Below are positions 1 to 8,414 of a stretch of DNA of 14,277 nucleotides, in pieces; positions within the stretch are counted from its first letter, which is position 1; every line of letters starts with the position of its first letter. Where the stretch lies: the NCBI GenBank assembly GCA_003157595.1, contig PMKB01000008.1:9312-23588 (forward strand). Direction: 5' to 3'. This DNA is from Solirubrobacterales bacterium. GTDB lineage: Bacteria; Actinomycetota; Thermoleophilia; Solirubrobacterales; Solirubrobacteraceae. Both the position numbers and the translations under genes were made by a program. Under the pieces are notes generated by a model. The model saw nothing but the letters and a program-made list of their open reading frames with translations. It searched no databases and was not told the origin of the DNA.

Positions 1-555
1 GATCGGCAGGCCGGCCGCGTCGGCAGAGGTCCAGCCATCCGGTCGCAGCCGGTTGGAGCGCAGGTCGAACACGGCACCCGAGGCCGCCTTCCAGGAGCCG
101 TCGGCGTCGGGGTGGGCGGAGTAGAGCTCGTAGAGCTTGCAGACCCCGGACTGCACGACGATCACGTGCCGATCGCCGGTCGAGCTCGCGCCCCCCTCGA
201 CCGGCGCCCCCGCAGGGATCGGGTAGGGGCCCTTGTCAGACTGGTCGCCGTAGGCGGTGAAGTGGATCGCGACCTTCGGCTGCTGCGCCGGGACGACGGC
301 GTAGGGGATGCCGTAGGTAAGGTTCGAGCCGAAGTCGGGGTGCAGGTCGAGGCCGGCGCCGATCGAGGCGATGTAGGCGTTCGAGAGCGGGCTGACCGCC
401 AGCTTGGAGATGTTCTCGTGCCAGGCGTTGTCGGCCGGGAACACCTCACAGCCACCGGTGGTGCTGCCGTAGGGGTAACTCGCGGCCGCGGTCGCGACGG
501 CAGCGCCGGCGAGCAGCAGGACGGCTCCGGCGATTGCGGCGCGGCGGCTCGACAT
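1..555 (-). CDS. Secreted protein of unknown function, FPADNxWH-type (C-terminus outside window)
   Basis: The gene reads leftward from the ATG at 553-555 and stays open to base 1, giving 185 residues with the C-terminus missing. Residues 1-25 form a signal peptide: two arginines, then a hydrophobic AGAVLLLAGAAVATAAA stretch. The mature part starts with CEVFPADNAWHENISKL, followed by LHPDFGSNLTYGIPY, PIPAGAPVEGGAS, GDRHVIVVQSGVCKLYELY and FDLRSNRLRPDGWTSADAAG. From memory, this ordered set of motifs occurs in a family of secreted, uncharacterised bacterial proteins; I know no assigned reaction for it. The product should be exported. The two cysteines (in CEVF and VCKLYEL) could form a disulfide. 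Upstream, AGGGG lies close to the ATG on the minus strand, a weak ribosome site. It is divergent from the methyltransferase at 700. I am confident that it is a gene and have no function to offer. Confidence 0.85.
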   Translation of the reverse strand, partial: MSSRRAAIAGAVLLLAGAAVATAAASYPYGSTTGGCEVFPADNAWHENISKLAVSPLSNAYIASIGAGLDLHPDFGSNLTYGIPYAVVPAQQPKVAIHFTAYGDQSDKGPYPIPAGAPVEGGASSTGDRHVIVVQSGVCKLYELYSAHPDADGSWKAASGAVFDLRSNRLRPDGWTSADAAGLPI

Positions 556-608
556 GCCCCTGGATCCTCGCAGGCGCCGCGGGGGAACTCGGCGGGTGTT
601 CTAGTCCG

Positions 609-684
609 GAGTCCGCGCGGCTGCGCAGCCAGGGCCGTCGCCGCGCCGGCGGGGACCCTGCGGTCTGAGTCCGGGCCGCTGCGC
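609..684. repeat. Near-identical 18-bp direct repeat in a divergent intergenic region
   Basis: The 18-bp unit at 609-626 (GAGTCCGCGCGGCTGCGC) recurs at 667-684 with 16 of 18 bases identical. The offset is 58 bp throughout. The left copy runs into a perfect 12-bp palindrome, GGCTGCGCAGCC at 619-630. The right copy ends immediately before the -10-like hexamer of the methyltransferase gene, so it could cover the polymerase site. It may be a pair of regulator sites or a small duplication. Confidence 0.5.
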
Positions 685-690
685 GATACT
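685..690 (+). promoter_or_regulatory. Putative -10 element for the methyltransferase at 700
   Basis: GATACT matches four of six positions of TATAAT, including the conserved A2 and T6, and ends 9 nt before the ATG at 700. There is no Shine-Dalgarno sequence between them, so the message may be leaderless or nearly so. I see no convincing -35 box. Confidence 0.35.
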
Positions 691-699
691 GGCACGCGG

Positions 700-1383
700 A
701 TGAGCGATGCGGTCCGGATCTTCGCCGAGCACGCGCCCGACTACCACGCCCTGCGCCGGCACCTGGTCCCGGGGCTCGACGCCTTCTACGACACCGCGGC
801 GGACCTGCTCGCGCTGCGCGCAGGACCGATCGCGCGCGTGCTCGATCTGGGCGCCGGAACGGGGATGCTCAGCGCCCACATCGCCCGCCGCCATCCCGAC
901 GTGGCGCTCGTGCTGCTGGACGGCGCGGCGCCGATGCTGGCGCAGGCGCAACGGCTGCTGGCGCCGCGGGAGGTCACGGTCATCGTCGCCGACCTGCGCG
1001 ACGAGCTCCCCGACGGCCCGTTCGACGCGGTCGTCTCGGCGCTGGCGATACATCACCTCGACGACGCCGCCAAACGAGAGCTGAACGCGCGCGTGCTCGA
1101 CGTGCTGCGGCCGGGGGGCGTGTTCGTCAACGCGGAGCAGGTGCGCGGACCCACGGCCTGGCTCGAGCAGCGCCAGCGCGAGGGCTGGCTCGAGGCCTGC
1201 CGGCGCGAGGGGGCAAGCGAGGAGGAGCTGGCGGGCGCGCTCGAGCGGATGGCCGCCGATCGTCACACCGACACCGAGACCCAGCTGCGCTGGCTGCGCG
1301 AGCTCGGCTACGCCGACGTCGACTGCTTCTACAAGCGCTGGCACTTCGCGGTGATCGCGGGCTGGCGCGCGGCGGCCAGCTGA
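700..1383 (+). CDS. Class I SAM-dependent methyltransferase
   Basis: A 227-residue protein with a Rossmann-fold methyltransferase core. Motif I is VLDLGAGTG at residues 47-55 and would bind S-adenosylmethionine. An acidic strand-2 end follows (ALVLLDGAAPML), then a motif IV-like region (FDAVVSALAIHHL) and the post-motif VLRPGGVFVNAEQV. The N-terminal FAEHAPDYHALRRHLVPG is the lid-type helix common in small-molecule methyltransferases of the Methyltransf_11/25 type. The C-terminus (ELGYADVDCFYKRWHFAVIAG) is the usual closing strand pair. The frame stays open far upstream, but the ATG at 700 is chosen because the protein family begins here and a -10-like GATACT lies 9 nt before it. The substrate cannot be told. 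It is convergent with the secreted propeller gene, separated by 35 bp. Confidence 0.9.
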   Translation: MSDAVRIFAEHAPDYHALRRHLVPGLDAFYDTAADLLALRAGPIARVLDLGAGTGMLSAHIARRHPDVALVLLDGAAPMLAQAQRLLAPREVTVIVADLRDELPDGPFDAVVSALAIHHLDDAAKRELNARVLDVLRPGGVFVNAEQVRGPTAWLEQRQREGWLEACRREGASEEELAGALERMAADRHTDTETQLRWLRELGYADVDCFYKRWHFAVIAGWRAAAS

Positions 1384-1396
1384 ACTACCGAGCATC

Positions 1397-1412
1397 GGCG
1401 CCCGACGGCGCC
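1397..1412. terminator. GC hairpin between convergent genes
   Basis: GGCGCC (1397-1402), loop CGAC, GGCGCC (1407-1412) forms a 6-bp all-GC stem with a tetraloop. It sits in the 35-bp gap between two genes that converge. It has no T-run on either side, so it is at best a factor-assisted or U-tract-less terminator, able to act in both directions. Confidence 0.4.
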
Positions 1413-1418
1413 CGCGCC

Positions 1419-2909
1419 TCAGGCTCGCACGCTGAAGCGAACCGTCCTCGCAGCCGCGGCCGAGCTCCGCAGGCCGATACTCGCCGTGTAGCTCCCTGCG
1501 GGAAGCCTCCTGCCGGCCACCAGCTTGATCGAGAGCCTGTTCGTGCCGGTCCTGCCGGCAGCGCTGATCGAGCCGATCGTCCTGGTCTTCGGCGCCGCGT
1601 TCATCCGGCGGACGATCTTCACGACGATCGTGGCCGGCGCCGAGAGCTTCACGACGAGCGTGACCGGCCGCCCGGCGCGGACCGGCGCCGAGGGCGCGCT
1701 CACGCTCGTGATGCGCGGGGTTGGCGCGACGCGGAGCGGCGCCAGCCGTGCGGTCGCCGAGGTCCAGGACGGATCGGAGTTGTCCGCCGTCGGGTGGTTG
1801 GTCAGGTCGCTCGCGCTGGCGGGGAACGTGCAGCCGTTAGCGGTGCTGCAGCTCGCCGGAATCGTGTAGATATCTCCGGTCGTCTTGCCGTCGACGACCT
1901 GGTGGGCGTCGAAGACGATGTTGGAACCGGCGAACCGCGCCTGGCCGAAGGTCCAGCCGGCCGGCTGCGCGACCAGCTCGGTGACCGCCTTCAAGCCCGG
2001 CGTGCCGGCCACCGTCGTGGTGAAGATGCCGCTGTTGGGGGCATAGGGATCGACCAGCAGCAGCCTGGTCCCGTCGGAGGAGAGATCGAGCGACACCGGG
2101 CCGCGGCCGGCGGCACTGACGAACTCATTGTCGTAGATCACCACGGGAGCGGCCAGGTCGGACGCGCCGCCAAAATGGACCGCGTACTGACACGAGCTCT
2201 GCTCGACGTTCTGGGCGTTCGGGTACTGGTAGCCGCAGCCCTGCGACTCGACCCATGCCGCCACTGTGAGGTCGGCCGGGTCCGGCGCGGGGTCAAATCC
2301 CGATGCCGGCTCGCTCTCGGCGTTGGTGTTCGACCATTGCGTGATCGTGGCGTTCTGTGCAAGCGGGCGCTCCACGACCGCACTTGCGGGCGTCCCCAGG
2401 GCGCTCGGAAGGATGCCGGTGTAGAGCGCGGAATCGAAGATCTCCTGTCCGTCGGCGGTGATCCGCGGCTGGGACTCGTAGTACGCAGCGGCGGTTGCCG
2501 CCGCGGCGGTTGGACCGAGCTCGGTCAGGGTCCCGCCCTTCAGCTCAAAGGTGCCCGAGCAGTCCGCGCCGCAGGCCGCCGGCAGGCTGGGATCGGCAAA
2601 GGCGCTGGTCAGGCCGAGGAACAGCACCGCCGCGCCGCCGTTCTGGAAGATGTCGGGCTCTGTCACGGTCCCCGACGGCAACCGGCGAGCAAGCGGCGGC
2701 GACGCGGCTGAGATCAGCTCGTGCGGGTCCGTGCCGTCGTCGTTCATCGCCCAGATCCCGTTGCTCGCGCTCCACACGATCTGCCCGGTTGGGGCCGCCG
2801 AGGCCGGTGCCGTCCCGGCACCGATGAGTAGCGCAGCGAGCCCGCAGACGAGCGCAAGCCCCGCCGATCGCCCGGGCGCCCGCGCCCTCGCAGGCCATGC
2901 CGGCATCAT
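1419..2909 (-). CDS. Secreted TolB-like beta-propeller protein with C-terminal Ig-like domain
   Basis: A 496-residue protein. Residues 1-38 are a signal peptide: an arginine-rich start, a hydrophobic core (GLALVCGLAALLIGAG) and a TAPASA-A cleavage site. The mature chain opens with QIVWSASNGIWAMNDDGTDP, a TolB/PD40-type propeller blade. A later blade-like section ends in NSDPSWTSA at about residues 380-390. Four cysteines cluster in CGADC and around the GCGYQYP/SSCQYAV segment. From about residue 395 a proline-rich turn leads into a beta-rich segment (RITSVSAPSAPVRAGRPVTL) of bacterial Ig/fibronectin type, ending RTVRFSVRA. Such proteins are exported and presumably bind something at the surface; no enzyme motif is visible. 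The start is ATG-ATG at 2904-2909; a TAAGCT hexamer 6 nt before the first ATG favours that one and a leaderless message. It is divergent from the histidine kinase. Confidence 0.85.
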   Translation of the reverse strand: MMPAWPARARAPGRSAGLALVCGLAALLIGAGTAPASAAPTGQIVWSASNGIWAMNDDGTDPHELISAASPPLARRLPSGTVTEPDIFQNGGAAVLFLGLTSAFADPSLPAACGADCSGTFELKGGTLTELGPTAAAATAAAYYESQPRITADGQEIFDSALYTGILPSALGTPASAVVERPLAQNATITQWSNTNAESEPASGFDPAPDPADLTVAAWVESQGCGYQYPNAQNVEQSSCQYAVHFGGASDLAAPVVIYDNEFVSAAGRGPVSLDLSSDGTRLLLVDPYAPNSGIFTTTVAGTPGLKAVTELVAQPAGWTFGQARFAGSNIVFDAHQVVDGKTTGDIYTIPASCSTANGCTFPASASDLTNHPTADNSDPSWTSATARLAPLRVAPTPRITSVSAPSAPVRAGRPVTLVVKLSAPATIVVKIVRRMNAAPKTRTIGSISAAGRTGTNRLSIKLVAGRRLPAGSYTASIGLRSSAAAARTVRFSVRA

Positions 2910-2915
2910 CGTTCG

Positions 2916-2921
2916 AGCTTA
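2916..2921 (-). promoter_or_regulatory. Putative -10 element of a leaderless promoter (secreted propeller gene)
   Basis: On the minus strand this reads TAAGCT (TANNNT), followed by exactly 6 nt (CGAACG) and then the ATG at 2909. That is the distance expected if transcription starts on the start codon. No Shine-Dalgarno sequence is present. No clear -35 is seen. Confidence 0.45.
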
Positions 2922-2980
2922 GCGGGCGAATGGCGGTCGGGCGTCGCACGCCGGGCTAAAGCGGCACCCCCGTTACACCG

Positions 2981-4852
2981 ATGACCGAGGTGATGAGATC
3001 TGCGGAGCGACGCAAGTCGACCGCACGCGAAAGCCCCCGACGCGCGATCAAACCCCTGACCGCCCGCCTGCTCGCTAAGTATGCGGTCATCAGCCTCGTC
3101 CCAGTGCTCGCCCTGGGCGTGGTTCTGGCCGCGGCAAGCCCCGACCGCCTGTACCTCGCCCTGGCGATCGGCCTGACGGTGCTCTATCTGGCGCCGCTTG
3201 GGACGACCGCCTTGGTCAGCCGCAGCCTGCGCCGCCAGCTGCTCCTCAACTCGCTCCAGGCCAAGCAGATGCGCGCCGCCGCCCGCCAGTACCGCCTGCT
3301 GTTCGAGCACAACCCGCAGCCGATGCTGGCCTACGCGCGCGGGTCGCTGCAGATCGTCGCCGTCAGCAACTCGATGGTCGACCGCTATGGCTACTCGCGC
3401 GACGAGTTCCTCACGATGACGATCCGCGACCTCTCACCGCCGGAGGAGCTCGAGGAGGTGGATCGCTACATCGCCGCGATCGGTGCGGACCAGAGCCGCG
3501 AACTGGCGAACCACTCGCGCCACCACCGCTTCAAGGACGGCACGATCATCGACGTCGAGGTGACCAGCGGCGATCTGCTGCTCGACGGCCGCCCCTGCCG
3601 CATCGTGCTCAGCCAGAACGTCACCGGACGCAACCGGGCGCTCGCCGAGCTGGCCGTCGCGCGTGATGAGGCGGTCGAGGCCTCGAAGATCAAGTCCGCG
3701 TTCCTGGCCAACGTCAGCCACGAGATCCGTACACCGATGAACGGCGTGATCGGCATGAACGAGCTGCTGCTCGACACCGCACTGGACGAGGAGCAACGCT
3801 CCTACGCCGAGCAGGTCGCCCGCTCCGGCGAGCAGATGATGGCGATCATCAACGACGTGCTCGACCTGGCGCGGATCGAGTCGGGCCGTTTCGAGCTCGA
3901 CCTCGCCGACTTCGACCTGCGCGAGACGATCGAGCAGGCGTGCGCCGGCGCCGGTCCGCAGGCGAGCTCGAAGGGCCTTGCGTTTGAGCTGGCGCTGGCC
4001 GCGGAGGTTCCCGCTCGGGCGCGAGGCGACAGCACGAGGATCAAGCAGGTGCTGCTGAACCTCGTCTCCAACGCGGTCAAGTTCACCGCCGAAGGATCGG
4101 TCGTCGTGGGTGTCAGCTTGATGAGCCGGCACGGTGGCGATGCCCGGCTGCGCTTCGAGGTGGCCGACACCGGCATCGGCGTTGACCCGGAGGCGCTGGA
4201 GCGGCTGTTTCGGCCGTTCGAGCAGGCGGACGCTTCGACGACGCGAAACTACGGCGGCACGGGCCTGGGTCTCGCGATCGCACGCGAGCTCGTCCAGCGC
4301 ATGGGTGGCACGATCGGCGCCACCAGCGTGCCCGAGGTCGGCAGCACCTTCTACTTCGAGCTGGAGCTTGGCACCGCCACCGCGGTGGCCGAGCAGCCGC
4401 GTCTGCGCGGAGTGCCCCGCGCGTTCGTGCTGGCGCCGGGCGAGCGGGCACCGCTCGTGCTGGTCGCCGAGGACAATCCGGTCAACCAGATCGTCGCGGT
4501 GCGCGAGCTCGAGCGCTGCGGCTGTCGCACGCAGGTCGCGTCAGACGGCGCGGCAGCGCTCGAAGCGCTCGACCGTGAACCCTTCGACGCGGTGTTGATG
4601 GATTGCCAGATGCCGGGCATGGACGGCTTCAAGGCCACCGCCGAGCTGCGCCGGCGCGAGCGCGACGACGGCAAGGGCCGCCGAACAACGGTGATCGCGA
4701 TGACGGCCAGCGCAATGAAGGGCGACATCGAGAGGTGCCTGGCGGCGGGCATGGACGACTACATCAGCAAGCCGATGCGCTTCACGGTTCTCGTCGACAC
4801 GCTGCGGCGCTGGCTGCCCGTCCTCGACGAACCCGTCGACCACGCCGCCTAG
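2981..4852 (+). CDS. Membrane-bound hybrid sensor histidine kinase (PAS-HisKA-HATPase-REC)
   Basis: A 623-residue protein. Two membrane helices lie at about 34-52 and 57-79, joined by a four-residue turn, so there is no extracellular sensor. A PAS domain follows (about 98-225: [29 protein letters not shown]). Next is HisKA with [16 protein letters not shown] and phospho-acceptor His247. The HATPase domain shows the N box ([11 protein letters not shown]), G1 (DTGIG), F box (FRPFEQAD) and G2 (GGTGLGLAI). A C-terminal receiver domain (about 493-612) has Glu497/Asp498, phospho-acceptor Asp541 in [13 protein letters not shown], and Lys597 in ISKPM. All catalytic residues are present. The receiver would take the phosphate from His247. 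No Hpt domain or partner response regulator lies nearby, so the output is unknown. I see neither a Shine-Dalgarno nor a good -10 for the ATG at 2981; the in-frame ATG at 2993 is an alternative. The next gene, pyc, begins about 64 bp downstream. Confidence 0.93.
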   Translation: MTEVMRSAERRKSTARESPRRAIKPLTARLLAKYAVISLVPVLALGVVLAAASPDRLYLALAIGLTVLYLAPLGTTALVSRSLRRQLLLNSLQAKQMRAAARQYRLLFEHNPQPMLAYARGSLQIVAVSNSMVDRYGYSRDEFLTMTIRDLSPPEELEEVDRYIAAIGADQSRELANHSRHHRFKDGTIIDVEVTSGDLLLDGRPCRIVLSQNVTGRNRALAELAVARDEAVEASKIKSAFLANVSHEIRTPMNGVIGMNELLLDTALDEEQRSYAEQVARSGEQMMAIINDVLDLARIESGRFELDLADFDLRETIEQACAGAGPQASSKGLAFELALAAEVPARARGDSTRIKQVLLNLVSNAVKFTAEGSVVVGVSLMSRHGGDARLRFEVADTGIGVDPEALERLFRPFEQADASTTRNYGGTGLGLAIARELVQRMGGTIGATSVPEVGSTFYFELELGTATAVAEQPRLRGVPRAFVLAPGERAPLVLVAEDNPVNQIVAVRELERCGCRTQVASDGAAALEALDREPFDAVLMDCQMPGMDGFKATAELRRRERDDGKGRRTTVIAMTASAMKGDIERCLAAGMDDYISKPMRFTVLVDTLRRWLPVLDEPVDHAA

Positions 4853-4888
4853 CGGCGCCGGCTGCAGCCGCCCGGTCCGTGCGACGCC

Positions 4889-4894
4889 TAACAT
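4889..4894 (+). promoter_or_regulatory. Putative -10 element for pyc
   Basis: TAACAT fits the TANNNT pattern in the 63-bp gap between the kinase and pyc. Transcription would start near 4901, leaving a leader of about 20 nt before the ATG at 4922. A perfect 12-bp palindrome (CGGCTGCAGCCG, 4859-4870) sits about 18 bp upstream, where a -35 box or an operator could be. This suggests that pyc is transcribed on its own rather than with the kinase. Confidence 0.35.
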
Positions 4895-4915
4895 GGCGGG
4901 CGTGTTGCTGCGGAC

Positions 4916-7900
4916 GTGCAGATGATCGAGGCGCTACTCGTCGCGAATCGCGGCGAGATCGCCGTCCGCGCGTTTCGTGCGGCCAATGAGCTGGGCGTGC
5001 GCAGCATCGCGGTGTATGGTCCGGAGGACCGAGACTCGGTGCACCGCCTGAAGGCGGATGAGAGCTATGAGATCGGTGAGCCGGGGCATCCGGTCAGCAA
5101 CTACCTCGACGCCCAGCTGATCGTCGATCTGGCGGTCGCCGTCGGCGCGGACGCGATCTACCCGGGCTACGGCTTCATGGCCGAGAATCCGGTGCTCGCC
5201 CGTACCGCGCAGGCGGCCGGCATTCGCTTCGTCGGGCCGCCGGCCGAGGTGCTCGGGCTCGCCGGCGACAAGACGCGCGCGCGAGAGATCGCCCGCCGAG
5301 CCGGCGTGGGGGTGCTGGACGCCTCCGACCCGGTACGCGACGCGGCCGCGGCGAGCTCGGCGGCACAGGCGCTCGGCTTCCCGCTGTTCGTCAAGGCTGC
5401 GCTCGGCGGCGGCGGCCGGGGGATGCGCCTGGTCTCCTCACTGCAGGAGCTGCCACGAGCGCTCGACGGCGCGATGCGCGAGGCGCTCGCCGCGTTCGGC
5501 GACGACACCGTCTACCTCGAGCAGGCGATGCTGCGCGCACGCCATATCGAGGTGCAGATCCTGGCCGACGCGGCCGGCGGAATCGTCCATCTGTTCGAGC
5601 GTGACTGCTCCCTGCAGCGCCGCCACCAGAAGGTGATCGAGGTGACTCCGGCGCCGGGCCTCGACAACGAGCTGCGCGAGCGGATCTGCGAGGCGGGTGT
5701 GGCGGTCGCGCGCGAGATCGGCTACGAGAACGCCGGCACCGTCGAGTTCCTGCTCGACCCGAGCGGCCGCTTCGCGTTCATCGAGATGAACCCGCGGATC
5801 CAGGTCGAGCACACGGTGACGGAGGAGACCACCGACGTCGACCTCGTGCGGGCGCAGATCCTGATCGCGGGCGGCGCGACGCTCGAGGATCTCGGTCTTT
5901 CCCAGGCCGGGATCCGCCAGCGCGGCGTCGCCCTGCAGTGCCGCGTGACGACCGAGAACCCGGCGAACGGCTTCCGGCCTGATGCGGGCAGGATCACGGC
6001 CTACCGCTCACCGGGCGGAGCCGGCATCAGACTGGACGAGGGCTCCGCGTTCGTCGGTGCCGAGGTGTCGCCCTACTTCGACCCGCTGCTGGTCAAGGTC
6101 ACGGCGCGCGGTCCCGACCTGCGCAGCGCCGCCGCCCGGGCCGGCCGCGCCATCGCGGAACTGCGAGTGCGCGGCGTCAGCACGAACCAGAGCTTCCTGC
6201 GCGCGTTGCTGCGACACCCCGACTTCCTCGCCGGCAGCGTGCACACCACCTTCGTCGACGAGCACCCGGACCTGATCTCGGCCAACCCCGGCGCGGACCG
6301 CGCCTCGCGACTGCTCTCCCGACTGACCGACGTCACGATCAACCGTGAGCGCGAGCCGCCGCCCGGACTGATCGACCCGCGCGAGAAGCTTCCACCGCTC
6401 GCCGCGAAGGCGCCGCCCGCGGGGTCGCGCCAGCGGCTGCTCGAGCTCGGGCCCGCCGCCTTCGCCGCCGCGCTGCGCGCCCAGCCCGCGGTCGCGGTCA
6501 CCGACACGACGTTGCGCGACGCGCACCAGTCGCTTTTCGCCACGCGGATGCGCACCTTCGACATGCTCGGCGCGGCAGGGCACCTCGCACGCGAGCTGCC
6601 GGAGCTGCTCTCGCTTGAATGCTGGGGCGGCGCGACGTTCGACGTCGCGCTGCGCTTCCTGCACGAGGACCCGTGGGACCGGCTGGCGGGCCTGCGGGAG
6701 GCGGTGCCGAACATCTGCCTGCAGATGCTGTTGCGCGGCAGCAACCTGCTCGCCTATTCGCGCTTCCCGGCGGCGGTCGTGCGCGGATTCGTCACCGAGG
6801 CGGTACAGAGCGGCGTCGATGTGATCCGCATCTTCGATGCGCTCAACGACATCGACGGGATGGCGCCGGCGATCGCGGCGACGCTCGAGACCCCAGCGCT
6901 CGTCGAGGGCGCGCTCTGCTACACCGGCGACCTCTCCAACCCCGCGGAACACGTCTACACGCTCGACCACTACCTGCGCCTCGCCGACGCGCTGGTGGCG
7001 GCCGGGGTCCATGTGCTCGCGATCAAGGACATGGCGGGCCTGCTGCGGGCACCCGCCGCGCGGACGCTGGTCGGCGCGCTGCGCGAGCGCTTCGACGCAC
7101 CCGTGCACCTGCACACCCACGACACGACCGGCGGGTCGCTCGCGACGATCCTTGCGGCGGTCGAGGCCGGCGTGGACGCGGTCGACGGCGCGGCCGCGCC
7201 GATGGCCGGAATGACCAGCCAGCCGTCGCTGGCGGCAATCGTCGCGGCGCTCGCTGGCACCGACCGTGAGACGGGCGTGGCCCTGGACGCCGCGCTCGCC
7301 CTGGAGCCCTACTGGGAGGCGGTGCGCACGCTCTACGCGCCCTACGAGGCCGGGCTTCCCGCTCCGACCGGCCGCGTCTATCGCCACGAGATCCCCGGCG
7401 GCCAGCTGTCGAACCTGCGCCACCAGGCGCGCGCGATCGGCGTCGGCGACCGCTTCGAGGAGGTCGAGGCGGCCTACGAGCGCGCCAACGCCCTGCTCGG
7501 GCACATCATCAAGGTAACCCCGACCAGCAAGGTCGTCGGCGACCTCGCGATCTTCGCGGTCTCGGCCGGAATCGACTTCGACGAGCTCGAGCGGGCGCCC
7601 GCGCGCTTCGATCTCCCCGACTCGGTGCTCGATTTCCTCCGCGGCGCGCTCGGCCGCCCACCGGCCGGGTTCCCGCAGCCGTTCACCGACCTCGCGCTCA
7701 GCGGCCGGCCGGTGCCGCCGCCCCCACCGCCGCTGCAGCCGGAGACGCTCGCCGCGCTGAGCCGGCCGGGGCGTGAGCGTCAGCTCACGCTGGCCGAGCT
7801 GATGTTCCCCGGACCGCTGCACGACTACCTCGCGGCGCGCGAGCAGCACGGCGACGTCTCGCTGCTGCCGACCAGCGCGTTCTTCTACGGCCTACGCGAA

Positions 7901-8317
7901 AACGAGGCTCTGCCGGTCGACCTCGCGCCCGGCGTGCGCGTGATCTTCGAGCTCGAGGCGATCGGCGAGGCCGACGAATCCGGCGTGCGCACGGTGATGG
8001 CACGCGTCAACGGGCAGCTACGGCCGCTCGACGTCCGCGACCGCTCGGTCGAGCGCGCGGTGGCCGAAATCGAGCGCGCGAATCCGTCGAACCCCGGACA
8101 CGTCGCGGCGCCGGTCATCGGCGCGGTGATCATCCAGGTCAGCGCCGGTGCGGAGGTCACGGCCGGGGAACCCGTCGCGGTGATCGAGGCGATGAAGATG
8201 GAGTCGACGATCACCGCGCCGATCAGCGGGCGCGTCGAACGCGTCGCCGTCGCGAGCGGGACGCGCGTCGAGCGCGGTGACCTGCTGCTGGTCCTCGCGC
8301 CGGGCGCCCAGCCTTAG
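4916..8317 (+). CDS. pyc: Pyruvate carboxylase, single-chain
   Basis: A 1133-residue biotin enzyme that carboxylates pyruvate to oxaloacetate using ATP and bicarbonate, refilling the TCA cycle. The biotin carboxylase part (about 1-450) opens with LLVANRGEIAVRAFRAA. It has the ATP-grasp glycine loop FVKAALGGGGRGM (Lys160), ERDCSLQRRHQKVIE and EMNPRIQVEHTVTEE (Arg294). The carboxyltransferase part (about 525-800) has DTTLRDAHQS (Asp530), MLLRGSN, the lysine expected to be carbamylated in AIKDMAG (Lys704), and the metal histidines in HLHTHDTTG (His733, His735). After a proline-rich linker (about 930-940) comes the rest of the chain, then the biotinyl domain with EAMKMES (Lys1094 biotinylated). 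Length and domain order are normal for the four-subunit pyruvate carboxylase. The carboxyltransferase motifs exclude acetyl- or propionyl-CoA carboxylase alpha chains. The start is GTG 4916 or, as likely, ATG 4922; neither has a clear ribosome site. Confidence 0.97.
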   Translation: MQMIEALLVANRGEIAVRAFRAANELGVRSIAVYGPEDRDSVHRLKADESYEIGEPGHPVSNYLDAQLIVDLAVAVGADAIYPGYGFMAENPVLARTAQAAGIRFVGPPAEVLGLAGDKTRAREIARRAGVGVLDASDPVRDAAAASSAAQALGFPLFVKAALGGGGRGMRLVSSLQELPRALDGAMREALAAFGDDTVYLEQAMLRARHIEVQILADAAGGIVHLFERDCSLQRRHQKVIEVTPAPGLDNELRERICEAGVAVAREIGYENAGTVEFLLDPSGRFAFIEMNPRIQVEHTVTEETTDVDLVRAQILIAGGATLEDLGLSQAGIRQRGVALQCRVTTENPANGFRPDAGRITAYRSPGGAGIRLDEGSAFVGAEVSPYFDPLLVKVTARGPDLRSAAARAGRAIAELRVRGVSTNQSFLRALLRHPDFLAGSVHTTFVDEHPDLISANPGADRASRLLSRLTDVTINREREPPPGLIDPREKLPPLAAKAPPAGSRQRLLELGPAAFAAALRAQPAVAVTDTTLRDAHQSLFATRMRTFDMLGAAGHLARELPELLSLECWGGATFDVALRFLHEDPWDRLAGLREAVPNICLQMLLRGSNLLAYSRFPAAVVRGFVTEAVQSGVDVIRIFDALNDIDGMAPAIAATLETPALVEGALCYTGDLSNPAEHVYTLDHYLRLADALVAAGVHVLAIKDMAGLLRAPAARTLVGALRERFDAPVHLHTHDTTGGSLATILAAVEAGVDAVDGAAAPMAGMTSQPSLAAIVAALAGTDRETGVALDAALALEPYWEAVRTLYAPYEAGLPAPTGRVYRHEIPGGQLSNLRHQARAIGVGDRFEEVEAAYERANALLGHIIKVTPTSKVVGDLAIFAVSAGIDFDELERAPARFDLPDSVLDFLRGALGRPPAGFPQPFTDLALSGRPVPPPPPPLQPETLAALSRPGRERQLTLAELMFPGPLHDYLAAREQHGDVSLLPTSAFFYGLRENEALPVDLAPGVRVIFELEAIGEADESGVRTVMARVNGQLRPLDVRDRSVERAVAEIERANPSNPGHVAAPVIGAVIIQVSAGAEVTAGEPVAVIEAMKMESTITAPISGRVERVAVASGTRVERGDLLLVLAPGAQP

Positions 8318-8334
8318 CCTAGTCAGCATCTCCC

Positions 8335-8364
8335 TACCCCGGTGCAAGGCTGGCGACCGGGGTA
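8335..8364. terminator. Perfect 9-bp inverted repeat between convergent genes
   Basis: TACCCCGGT (8335-8343) and ACCGGGGTA (8356-8364) are exact reverse complements around a 12-nt loop. The hairpin lies 18 nt after the pyc stop codon and 50 nt before the stop of the converging wHTH gene. It has no U-tract in either direction. A bidirectional terminator is most likely; an operator is less likely because no promoter faces it. Confidence 0.5.
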
Positions 8365-8414
8365 TGGACCGCCCCGACGCGCGAAATCGTCGCGCTCGGC
8401 CGGATGCGCGTCGT

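Noticed and set aside
112..699. Upstream extension of the first methyltransferase frame
   Set aside because: The extension runs antisense to the secreted-protein gene and is Arg/Gly/Asp-rich. The family begins at the ATG at 700, which also has the -10-like hexamer.
1794..2711. 305-codon plus-strand open frame inside the secreted propeller gene
   Set aside because: The minus strand carries a signal peptide, TolB-like blades and an Ig-like end. The plus-strand product is Arg/Gly-rich with no recognisable feature.
6008..7849. 613-codon open frame on the minus strand opposite pyc
   Set aside because: The plus strand encodes pyruvate carboxylase with all catalytic motifs. The antisense product is Arg/Gly/Glu low-complexity, as expected for a frame mirroring GC-biased third positions.
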